Part shown: positions 18,592 through 28,700 of the stretch, piece by piece
Layout of the letters: every line of letters starts with the position of its first letter
Position numbering within the stretch: the first letter of the stretch is position 1
Assembly (NCBI RefSeq): GCF_030814225.1
Contig: NZ_JAUSUR010000009.1
Span: forward strand, 62,001-126,000
DNA from: Breznakia pachnodae
GTDB lineage: Bacteria > Bacillota_I > Bacilli_A > Erysipelotrichales > Erysipelotrichaceae
DNA: 64,000 nt
Direction: 5' to 3'
Notes under the pieces: generated by a model
Databases searched by the model: none
What the model was told of the DNA's origin: nothing
Seen by the model: the letters and a program-made list of their open reading frames with translations, nothing else
Program-made: the position numbers and the translations under genes

Positions 18592-18903
18592 CTACTTCTC
18601 CTCCTTTAGTATAATTTTTGTTAATCTAAGCGAAATATCATATAACATTTTTATTGTCATTAAAGTATCCATTGCATGTACAAATAGTACATTTAATTCT
18701 ACTTCTTCTTCAAAGTCTAAACTCATCATCTTTGTTTGCGAACGATGAGCTTCCACTAATTTCTCATCAGCTTTTAGAAAACTATTTTTTGAACTTTCTA
18801 TATTACCATTTTCAGCAAAATCCAGTCCCTCATTAATGAGTTGCCTAGCATCTCCAGCATTTAAAATAATACTCATTGCTATATTATTCAGATCTTCTTT
18901 CAT
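18592..18903 (-). CDS. PTS lactose/cellobiose-family EIIA
   Basis: 103 residues, all-helical, typical of the trimeric LacF/ChbA family. AHRSQTKMM and FVHAMDTLMT correspond to the conserved helix with the phosphorylated histidine (VHAxD). It phosphorylates the EIIB domain of the EIIBC upstream. Good AAGGAAGG ribosome site. Confidence 0.92.
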   Translation of the reverse strand: MKEDLNNIAMSIILNAGDARQLINEGLDFAENGNIESSKNSFLKADEKLVEAHRSQTKMMSLDFEEEVELNVLFVHAMDTLMTIKMLYDISLRLTKIILKEEK

Positions 18904-18924
18904 ATAACTACCTTCCTTTCTATT

Positions 18925-20547
18925 CTAACTATACTTTTGTTCTATTTCTGCTTGTTTTTCTTTTAACACCTCTTCTTTTTCATATGATTTAAAGAATGGA
19001 AGCCAAATCATAAAACTAACTGCAGTTAAGAATAAACATAAAATTACACCAGCAACACTTCCTGTCGCAAAATACGATTGTATATAGATTGGCAAATACC
19101 AAAGTTGAAATGGCTGATGTGGAATTGGAACTAATCCAATCATAAATACGAAGTAAGTAATCAAAGGCAATACAATTGAATTTAACCAAAGTGGAATCAT
19201 TAATAATGGATTCCAAACTACTGGTGCTCCAAATACCACAGGTTCATTAATATTAAAAATTGAGGGAACTATTGTAACCTTACCAATTGCACTTAATCTC
19301 TTACTTTTTGAAAATATCATTAATATTACTAAAGTTAAAGTTGCACCTTGCCCACCAATATACATAATTCCATGGAATGACTCCATCAATGTAATATTGG
19401 TTGCCGCTTCACCAATAGCAACTGCAGCTGCGTTTGCTGCAATTCCATCCATCCAGATTGCCCAGACAATTGGAAACAAAATCCAAGTAAATCCAAATGA
19501 ATATAAGAAACATGTAAGGAAACTAATCAATACAAATCCTGGCAATGTTTGTCCTATTGATGCGATTGGTTCAAATGCTGAACGAATTATTGCATAAATA
19601 TCAAATTGATAGTTGTAGCATAATATTCCAAGTGTTAAACAAACTATTGCAGGAAGCATTGCATCAACCCAAGTAACTACAATATCAGGCATTGATGTTT
19701 CTTCTTTAAACAATGAGTGTTTTGATGCAAAACTAAATATAAATGATACAAATATTCCAACAAATACACTAACAATCATCCCACCTGTTCCTATCTTATC
19801 TTGAACAAATGATATCGTACCATCATTAAATTCAGGCATTACAATTAAGAAGAATACTGCCACACTGGTAACAGATGCAGATAATTTTAGCTTCTGATAC
19901 GATTTTTTCTCCAATACTTTCAATGGAATTAGAAATGCAATAAAAATTGCAATAAGACCAAATGAGAATGTATTTAATAATGAAACATCAGGTACCCAAT
20001 CCCAGAAATTTCTCATTACTCCAACAATTGATGAAATTGATCCTACCATAATCATTGGTAATACACTCATAATAGATTCTTGTATTGACGCTATGTAATG
20101 ATTCTTACAAATATTATTCAATTTAGGAGCCAAACTATTGTTGACCCAGTTAAAGAATCCTTTTTTATTGTCTTGCTTTTCTTCGATAACTTTTTTATTA
20201 TCCTTTGCATTAGTAGTAACCTTCTTCTTATCAGTACTACCATATTCATCCATTTTCTGAAGTGCACTTTCTAGTGCTGCCTCTCCATCCAAAGATCCAT
20301 ATATTTCTTTATCAATAAACATCACAGGTATTCCAAATCTTGAAATATCCCTTTCTATACCTTCTTTGTTATATGCAAGATGTGGACCAACCAAAAGAAT
20401 GGAAGCATCACTAATATTTTCTAGCATTTCTGCGTCACTTCTTGCAATAATTTCAACTTCTAATCCTCTTTTTTTAGCAGCTTTACGCATACTTTGAGCC
20501 ATAAAACCACTTGATGCCCCAGCACCACAAACTAATAAGATTTTCAT
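18925..20547 (-). CDS. PTS lactose/cellobiose-family EIIBC, EIIB at the N-terminus
   Basis: 540 residues from the ATG at 20547, chosen because GAGGTGAG lies just upstream; the frame open further upstream is rejected. An N-terminal EIIB (1-105) carries the phosphocysteine loop LLVCGAGASSG (C7). A Lys-rich linker (about 105-140) is followed by a CelB/LacE-type EIIC (about 145-525) with about ten membrane segments (MSVLPMIMVGSISSI, NINEPVVFGAP). LacE of lactic acid bacteria has the order C-B, so this B-C fusion is the other way round. An inverted repeat lies upstream. Confidence 0.9.
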   Translation of the reverse strand: MKILLVCGAGASSGFMAQSMRKAAKKRGLEVEIIARSDAEMLENISDASILLVGPHLAYNKEGIERDISRFGIPVMFIDKEIYGSLDGEAALESALQKMDEYGSTDKKKVTTNAKDNKKVIEEKQDNKKGFFNWVNNSLAPKLNNICKNHYIASIQESIMSVLPMIMVGSISSIVGVMRNFWDWVPDVSLLNTFSFGLIAIFIAFLIPLKVLEKKSYQKLKLSASVTSVAVFFLIVMPEFNDGTISFVQDKIGTGGMIVSVFVGIFVSFIFSFASKHSLFKEETSMPDIVVTWVDAMLPAIVCLTLGILCYNYQFDIYAIIRSAFEPIASIGQTLPGFVLISFLTCFLYSFGFTWILFPIVWAIWMDGIAANAAAVAIGEAATNITLMESFHGIMYIGGQGATLTLVILMIFSKSKRLSAIGKVTIVPSIFNINEPVVFGAPVVWNPLLMIPLWLNSIVLPLITYFVFMIGLVPIPHQPFQLWYLPIYIQSYFATGSVAGVILCLFLTAVSFMIWLPFFKSYEKEEVLKEKQAEIEQKYS

Positions 20548-20563
20548 TTTTCTCACCTCTTTT

Positions 20564-20590
20564 GTTGACACGCTTGCAAGTCTTGTCAAC
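20564..20590. promoter_or_regulatory. Inverted repeat, candidate operator or RNA hairpin
   Basis: GTTGACA, 13 bases, TGTCAAC: a perfect 7-bp dyad 17 bases before the EIIBC start, between the regulator's terminator and its ribosome site. Could be an operator or a 5' hairpin. Confidence 0.5.
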
Positions 20591-20597
20591 TCTAATA

Positions 20598-20631
20598 TAA
20601 AAAAAGATTGGTCTATTTTCAAACCAACCTG
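20598..20631 (-). terminator. Terminator after the PRD regulator
   Basis: GGTTGGTTTGAAAATAGACC, then AATC and seven T bases on the minus strand. The stem has 7 bp with one G-U pair. It separates the regulator transcript from the PTS genes. Confidence 0.75.
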
Positions 20632-20649
20632 TTTCCCCATGTAGTGAAA

Positions 20650-22563
20650 TTATAGTGATAATCGCACATTATATAATAAATCTATTAACTCTGAATAGCT
20701 TTCACAATCAATTGCTTCATTCACGGTTTTCTCATCCAAGACTTCAATTAGTTCTTGAAACATCATTCTAAACAATGAAATTTCCTGTTTATTCACACAA
20801 AATAGAATAACAATATTAACTGACTTTCCAAACCAATCTATTTCTTTTTTATTAACCAAGATAACCATAGCGGTTCTTTTAGCAGACATTTCTAATGCAT
20901 GAGGAATAGCAATTTTATCATATGCTGTACTTGATAACTTCTCTCTTTTTAGTACTTCATCAACAAAATTATATTCAACGCAGTTTTCTTCTACTAAGAA
21001 CTGAGTTAAATAAAAAATAATATCAGTTGCATTTTGAAAATTCATATTACGTTTAATTAATTTTGAACTTGTTAATTCTTTAAACGTTTCTATAAAATTA
21101 TCAGCTTGTTTTTTTCTTTGAACTTTCTCCACCATTGTCTTTACTTCTCTAATTTCATCTTTTGGTAATAATGGTGATAAAATCATACTTTCAACTTTCT
21201 TTCGAAGTTGAATTGGTAATTCAATGGTAGAAATAATCATTTCTATATTGGCTTCAGGTACTTGATCCACTTCAAAAATACCTACAATATTCATCTCACT
21301 AGAAAAATTCTCATCTATTTTTCTTATAAATAAATCACTGAAATCATAATATTTTGGGATAACCACTGCTACTTTTATTTTATTATGTTTTTGATTTTCC
21401 TCATCTAGGATTCCACCAAGATGTAGTGCAATATATGCTATTTCATCATCTGTAATTTTTATTTTCTTTATCTTATATAATTCATTTGCAATATGGACAC
21501 CTAGTTCAAACATCATAGATGATTTTATTTTAATGTTATCAGTAAGTGGGTTCTTTTTAATATAACCTGTATCTACACGAATAAGTAGATTATGAATGTG
21601 CATTGTGAATTTAATATAAAAATCATGACTTCTCACATTTGCTGATAAAATAGGTTCAATACTATAAATCAGTTTCTTTGAAAGATTTATACAATCTCTA
21701 CCTACAAATTCTTCTAAATCGTCTGACTCTACTGAACTGAAATTAATCTTTAAAATATAGCTCATTAGCATGGCTGTTAACTCTAAGAGTTCTGCTTCTG
21801 TATAAATGATATCAAACTCTTTTTCAAATTGTTTCGCAATGTATTTTGCTATTGAATATTCTTTTGATTCTTTTTGAGTAATTTCCTTAGACTTCTTCGT
21901 GTAACTGCTACTCTTTATTCTTCTTATACTTATAACAATGTCTAATATTAAGTTATACATTGAATATCCATTTACATAATAGTGGAATTTTTTACAACTT
22001 AAATCAATAATTTGTTTTATTGTATCAATTTGATATTCAGGAAATAGTAATTGTAAGTTATCTAAACTCTTTTCTTGATTTGTAATTTCTTTGGAATATA
22101 AGAAACTGATTACCCTCCTTATATCTTGTTCATCGCCTTCAATCGATAATTTATCGCCTTTCGTTTTAACTAGAACTTTGTAAATAGAAATAATATCATT
22201 GATCTTTTTTATATCTCTTTTTAGTGTTGTAAGACTAATATAATACTTCTCACATAGTTCATAAACGTCATATAGCGAAGTAGTTACATCTTCAACTAAC
22301 AGTAAATCAGCCGCAATTTTCATGTGTCTATACTGCGTTTCTTCTAATGAATTTAAAAATGCATCTATATCACTTTCTTTATAGTTTTCATTTAATTTAT
22401 ATCCCTGTTTCAAAGAAATAATAAGATTTCGATCCAATAAATTAATCTCTGAAATATCATTTTTAATTGTGCGACTGCTAACATTAAATCTAGTTGCTAA
22501 GTCATTGGAAGATATTATCTGACCATCTTTTAAACTCATAACAATTGAATATTTACGATCCAT
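20650..22563 (-). CDS. PRD-domain transcriptional activator (LicR/ManR type)
   Basis: 637 residues. The N-terminal helix-turn-helix (DLATRFNVSSRTIKNDISEI, residues 21-40) and a second one (SLTTLKRDIKKIND) are DNA-binding domains, not RNA-binding. Two PRDs follow (about 170-390, with AYIALHLGG). The EIIB-like region (KVAVVIPKYYDFSD) lacks the phosphocysteine. The C-terminal EIIA-like domain (about 490-635) has the histidine in KIAIPHALE. Such proteins activate PTS operons under phosphorylation control. It reads into the EIIBC-EIIA-GH1-aminotransferase genes and is surely their regulator. The missing cysteine suggests that EIIB phosphorylation is not part of its switch. Confidence 0.9.
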   Translation of the reverse strand: MDRKYSIVMSLKDGQIISSNDLATRFNVSSRTIKNDISEINLLDRNLIISLKQGYKLNENYKESDIDAFLNSLEETQYRHMKIAADLLLVEDVTTSLYDVYELCEKYYISLTTLKRDIKKINDIISIYKVLVKTKGDKLSIEGDEQDIRRVISFLYSKEITNQEKSLDNLQLLFPEYQIDTIKQIIDLSCKKFHYYVNGYSMYNLILDIVISIRRIKSSSYTKKSKEITQKESKEYSIAKYIAKQFEKEFDIIYTEAELLELTAMLMSYILKINFSSVESDDLEEFVGRDCINLSKKLIYSIEPILSANVRSHDFYIKFTMHIHNLLIRVDTGYIKKNPLTDNIKIKSSMMFELGVHIANELYKIKKIKITDDEIAYIALHLGGILDEENQKHNKIKVAVVIPKYYDFSDLFIRKIDENFSSEMNIVGIFEVDQVPEANIEMIISTIELPIQLRKKVESMILSPLLPKDEIREVKTMVEKVQRKKQADNFIETFKELTSSKLIKRNMNFQNATDIIFYLTQFLVEENCVEYNFVDEVLKREKLSSTAYDKIAIPHALEMSAKRTAMVILVNKKEIDWFGKSVNIVILFCVNKQEISLFRMMFQELIEVLDEKTVNEAIDCESYSELIDLLYNVRLSL

Positions 22564-22656
22564 ATGATTACCTCAAGTCCTTTCCTTAATAATATAATAT
22601 TTTTTTTAATAATCAACTGTCCATTTCTAAAAACTGAGAGAATAGTATCATAATAA

Positions 22657-22696
22657 CAAAAGATAAGACTTCTGCTATTGAGAACTCTTATCTTTC
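22657..22696 (-). terminator. Terminator of the giant adhesin operon
   Basis: AAAGATAAGA...TCTTATCTTT with inner TTCT/AGAA pairs, then TTGTTATT, on the minus strand just past the adhesin stop. Confidence 0.82.
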
Positions 22697-22708
22697 ATAT
22701 AATTATTA

Positions 22709-25700
22709 TTATTTTTCTTTTTTTAATTTTCTTCCAACAATCACAAGTAATGAGATAAATGCCAATCCAATATACATATTCAGATTTGTTGTATCTCCTG
22801 TGTTTGTTCCACTACCTGCAACTGAAGGATTTGAAGTTGTAGGTGTTGTTGGAGCCGTTGAAGGCTTCTTCTCATCAAGAGGTAATACAGTTACTTTAAT
22901 TGTTGTTTCAAGTGTATATGCCTCCTCTGCTCTTGTAAGCGGAGTATACGTAGCGAAGAATGTTAAGTCATAAACTCCACCATTTGCTGGTGCATTTTGA
23001 ATTTCCTTCAACATTGCTTCATCTACTGAAACATCTACTTGTGTACCTTTCTTTAATAACCAGGCTTCTGCTTCTGATAATGCAATCGCAGTTGATTTAT
23101 CAACTCCTGCTGCATCTGCATTTTCAACTGTAAAGTCTTTGGCTGTAATCGCTAGGTTATCACCATCTGGTAATTCCACAACTGGAGGAGTACTTGTTCC
23201 TTCCACCGTAACTTTTACTGTCTTCTCTACAGTTACCTCAACCTCTTTACCATCAATCATTACCGTATCTGTCACATAGAATGTAAGGTCATAGATTCCA
23301 CCTTCTGCTGGTGCATTATTAATTGCTTCCAGTTCTTTTGCATCCACTGTAATTTTAGAGGTAATATCTGAATATCCAATCAAGTTTCCATTTGCATCAT
23401 ATACATATTTATAAGCTGATACATTTCCAAATCCTGAAAGAATCGCGGTTTCTGCATCTAGTGATGCAGCATCTTCATTCTTTAAAGAGAATCCTTCAGC
23501 ACCTAATACAATGTTACTTTTTTCTTTCATATACTTTGGATTTACTAATACAGGAACTTCAATCGATACACTATTTGTACCATTTGTTACACTAAATGTA
23601 AGATCGAAGATACCACCAGCAGTTAATGCATTTTGAATATTTGACAACTGTGTTGCATCAATTGTAATCTTGCTTGTAATATCTTGAATATCAGTTATAA
23701 TTCCATCTTCATCATACGTAATACCATATGCAATTGTATATGCTTTGCTATTTGCTTCTGCATCATTTAATGCTATAGCTTCTTCATGTTCAAGAGTAAA
23801 TCCTTTTGCATAAATAACAACGCTTTCGCTACTGTCACTTACACTGTCTAATGGTTTTACCAACACTTGTACTGTTTTGCTTTGAGTATTTTTTCCATCT
23901 TTAATTGTATAAGTTAAATCAAAAATTCCTCCTGCTGCACCAGCATTCTTAATTGCATCTAATTCTTTTTCATCAACAGTTATCTTGTCTGAGATATTAA
24001 TATAATCACTAATTACATTGTTGATGTATTCTGTGCGATATGCGATTGAATTTCCTCTTGTATTTGCATCACCTTGATCTAATAGTGATGCTTCACTATT
24101 TTCTAGAATAAATCCAAATGCTGAGATTGATAAGTCTTCATCATTTATCGGATTCTTAGGTCTTACAAGTACACGTACTGTAGTTGAAACCACTTCGCTA
24201 CCATCACTTACATAATATTCTAAATCGTATATTCCTCCAGTAAATGGTGCTCCTTGAATATCACTTATGTGAGTCGCATTTACTTCGATTGGTGTAAACT
24301 CAGCAATTGACGTAATGTCCCCATCACTATCTACTGTTATTTTATATGCGACAGGAAGTGCTAATGTACTTGCTTGTGTATCATCAAACCCTTTTGCATC
24401 TTCATAATTAATTGCGAATCCATTAGCACTGATGATCAATCTTCCATCTGGACTTTCATCACTATTAAGAGGTTTCACAAGTACTTCAACCGTTTTTGTC
24501 TTTGTATTGTTTCCATCCTTAATTGTATAAGTTAAATCAAAGATACCACCTTTTTCTCCTGCTTTATTAATCTTAGCTAAATCATCACTATTTACTGTTA
24601 TCTTATCTGAGATATTAGTATAGCTACTTACTTCTCCATCTGTATAGACTGTTTTATATGCAATTGAGTTTCCTCTTGTATTTGCATCATCTTGATCTAA
24701 TAAAGATGCTTCGCTATTTTCTAAAATAAATCCAAATGCAGTAATTGATAAATCCTCATCTTCTACTGAATCCTTTGGTCTTACAAGCACTTCCACTGTA
24801 ATAGAAGCAACTTCACTTCCATCACTCACTGAGTACTCTAAATCATAAGTACCTCCAGTTTTTGGTGCTCCTTGGATATCACTAATATGTGTTGCATTTA
24901 CACTAATTGGTGTTACTGTTTCGATATCTGTAATCTTACCTTGTGCATCTTTTGTGATTTTGTATGCAACAGGTAGTCCTAATGTAGTTGCCTGCGCATC
25001 ATCAAATGCACTTGCATCTTCATAATTAATCGCAAAACCATTGGCAGTAATAATTAAACTTTCATCATCACTTTCTTCATAGTTTACTGGTTTTACAAAT
25101 ACTTTTACTGTAATTTCTGCATTTTTGCTATCTTTGGCAACCGAGTAAGTAAGATTGAATATTCCACCTTTTACTCCAACTGCATTTATTGCTTTTAATT
25201 GTGTATTGTCTACACTAATATCATCACGATTAATTGTTGCATAACCAATCTGCACAGTTGATTCATCAAATGTTTTAGTAAATGCTGTTGTATTTCCATT
25301 TACATCTGACTTTGCAGTTGTTGCTGTCAGATTTTTCGCAGCAGCATTTTCCAATACAAAGTAATCTGCATCGATTCCAATTATACCTGTTGGATCAGGT
25401 GTATAGGTATCGCTCTTAATAAGTACATCTACTGTTTTACTTCCGGTTTTACCATTTACATCTGTGGCAATATAAGTAACTGTATGAATACCAGTAACTG
25501 AGAAGTCACTACTTGGTCCACTGATTTCCGCTTTGATTGTATTCACTGCGTCCGTTGTAATTGCTGGTCCATTAATCGTTTGTATTGTTGCATCACCAAC
25601 TGTCGGCTGTGCTTCTTTCCATGTTGCACTTGGGTTTCCCAATACATTTGTCATAATTGATGCATCACCTAATGTATATTCCTGTGGTGTTGCACTTACT

Positions 25701-28700
25701 GTTGGTGCTTCATGAACTTTTACCAAACGTTTTGCAGTTGTATAAGAACCTGTTGTTAGGTCTTTTACTTTATAAGTTACTTCATAGGTACCAGCCGTTT
25801 TATATTCATTATTATCAGTTACTGGAATACTTTGTGTCACTTCTGTATTTCCTAACAATCCTGTAACTAATGTAATTGTTTCACTACTTTCAGTAGCAGC
25901 TGTTATTCCATCTAGTAAGTTAACATTATCCCCTACATATTTTGTAAGATCTGATGTTGTTACTGTTGGTCCATAACTTACCACTGCTTTTACTAGTAAA
26001 CTAGAACCGCTATCTACTGTAGGTACTGCTGTATCTTTAAGATCAGCAGGTAAAATCACATTGCCTATTTTCTTTTTAAGAGTACTACTGTCTACACTAT
26101 ATAGTTGCCATCCTAGATGAACCATTCCATCTGGTAAGTTTACAGTCGATGTAGTTGAGAATGTTTCTTGTGGGAATGTATTATTTACTAATGTTCCATC
26201 ATATTCTATTTGAGAACCTGATATTGTTAGTTTTGCTTTTCCACTTAACGAAGTATCACCCATTACTCGATCTTCAAATTCATAATTAGTATCTAGTTTC
26301 GATATTAATCCAATACCAACATTTTCATAAGTTTCTGTATCGCCAGCCTTAATCACCATTCCTGTATACTTACCTTCAGAATGTGCTGCATTTGCAGTAA
26401 CATTACTTCCTACAACTGTATCTGTACTAACTGTTGTTTTTGAGAAGTGATAATCTGTTGTATTTGTATTAATAACACTAATTGAGTATTCTCCTTCTTT
26501 CAATCGTTCTATTGAATAAGTCGAATCGCTACCAATTGCAAGTGTAGTTGTAGATATTTTTCCATCTTTTTCACTTAGATTGATTGTTAACTCACTGCCA
26601 TTATATAGCGTATCACCTGTGTCATATTTACCATTTGCATTGTTGTCATAGAACACTAATCCACTTATTTCTCCTACTGATAAACTTCCTGCCAATACCG
26701 AACCTACTACCCAGGATTGTTTCATAGTTCCTAGAGGCTGTGCACTAGAATATGTCCGCCAATAGTTAACTTCATCTACTGGTGAATCAGTTGCTGCTTT
26801 TAATTCAAAACTAAAAGAACCACCATCTCCTGAATCAATCTGATTATTTGATACAAACTTTAGGAAAATAACACTATCCAATTTATCTGATACTTGAGTA
26901 TATGTTTTCCATCCAGTTTCTGGTTCAAATGCTTCCCAACTTAATGAACCATCATTAGTACTTGTATTGATTGCGCCATCAGTTGCATAGAGCGTAGTAA
27001 ATCCAGGTACTGTAATTTCTCCAGTTAAATTTACACTCCATGTAAAAGGAGAGGGTTCAGGCTTATTTATTGGATCTGATATTGCTTTGTTATTAAAGTA
27101 AGATCCATAATCTTTCCCAACTTTAGGAATTGGGAAATATATACTAGCTCTTTCAAAAGCACTTTGTGCATTATTATAGTAAGAAACCTCTACTTCTGCA
27201 CTTTTCGTTCTTGAAAGACCTGCTATCGAGCTATCATTTCCATTATAAATATAATAGTCATCCCCTGAATCTTTTACTCGAATTCCTGAAGATACTTGAA
27301 GTTCTGACAATTTAATTACTGAAATTGTAACTGAATCATCAGGAACTAATAAATTATTGCCAGATGATGTTAATTCAAAATCATCATTGCGTATATAACG
27401 ACTTGTGCCGTCATACCCAACAAAATCACCTTTACCTTCTATCATAACAAAATCTTGAAGTGGTAAGTTTGCTGTACCACGGTTAGTAGGAGATACAATT
27501 AAATCAAATGAAACATTAAAAGGGTTTACTGTACTGTAACTTCCAGTCCCACCTTTCCATAGTCTACCAATTACTGCAGAATATTCTTTATTAAATTCAT
27601 ATTTATAAATTAGAGAACCATCATCTGCTGTTATTTTTCCAGTCATAGTAATTAAATCGTTTACATCCCCTAGATAATCAAAGCTTACACTATTTTCATC
27701 TAATGAAAATCCTGTTGGAACACGAATATAAATTGTAGGATCCTGAAGAAAGTCATCAGTTACAATTTTTGATCGATTATAAGAATCACTTGACATTGTA
27801 TAAGTAAGAGATACAGGGATTTTATCTCCTGGATAATATGCAGTTTCAAATGCATTTGTTTTTACACCCCCAACACTAGAATATCTTTCACTAGTGGTTT
27901 CTGTTATTGCAGCTGATGTAACACCATCTACTGTTAGTTTATTAATTCCTCCACTACCGTTTAAAATAACTCCATAAGCTGCACAACCATACATCTTAGT
28001 TGCCCATTCTGTTCCTCTGCCTGTGTTTGCTGCAATCTTATCAATTTCTCCTGTTACTTTTATAATATAATCGTTTTCTTCTAGCCCCAATATATCAGCA
28101 TCTATAATCGCACCCTCTCCTGCACTTCCCGTAACCTTCATATCTGCAATAGATATACCTGTTGGATGATTCGTTGTATAAACTGTTACATCTGTTATTG
28201 CTGTATCTTTAATCATGCCAAATCTTACAATTTTAACGCCTAAACCATCTGTGAATTCCCATTCAAATTCAGCATTTTCATTATCAACAAAAGCTGGATT
28301 CTCAATAGAATGATTACCTAAATATTGATATCCATCATAACCATTTGCATAGTAATCATATGTTTTTTGATTATACCCCGTTAGTTTTAGTGGTTGATTC
28401 TTATTTACTAGGGTTACTACTTGGCTACGATTTTTATCTACAATATAATTATCAGTTCCGATAAACTTAAATGCAGTTGTTGCATTAAAAACTACTGACT
28501 TTTTCTTTCCATCACTCAATCCATAAAAATCTCCATCTAACTTAAACGTGGGTTGATAAATCGTACCTGCACCACCACCTGTCTGGAATTTTTTATAGGT
28601 TACTATAATTACTCTATTTGTTTCATCATGTACAAAAGTTGCACCAGTAGCTTCTATAAAAGCTGATGTAGGAGAAGACATGCCTGTAAATATTGCTCCT

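Noticed and set aside
20564..20590. RAT element for the PRD regulator
   Set aside because: The regulator has DNA-binding HTH domains and no LicT-type RNA-binding domain, and the sequence lacks GGNNTGTTAC.
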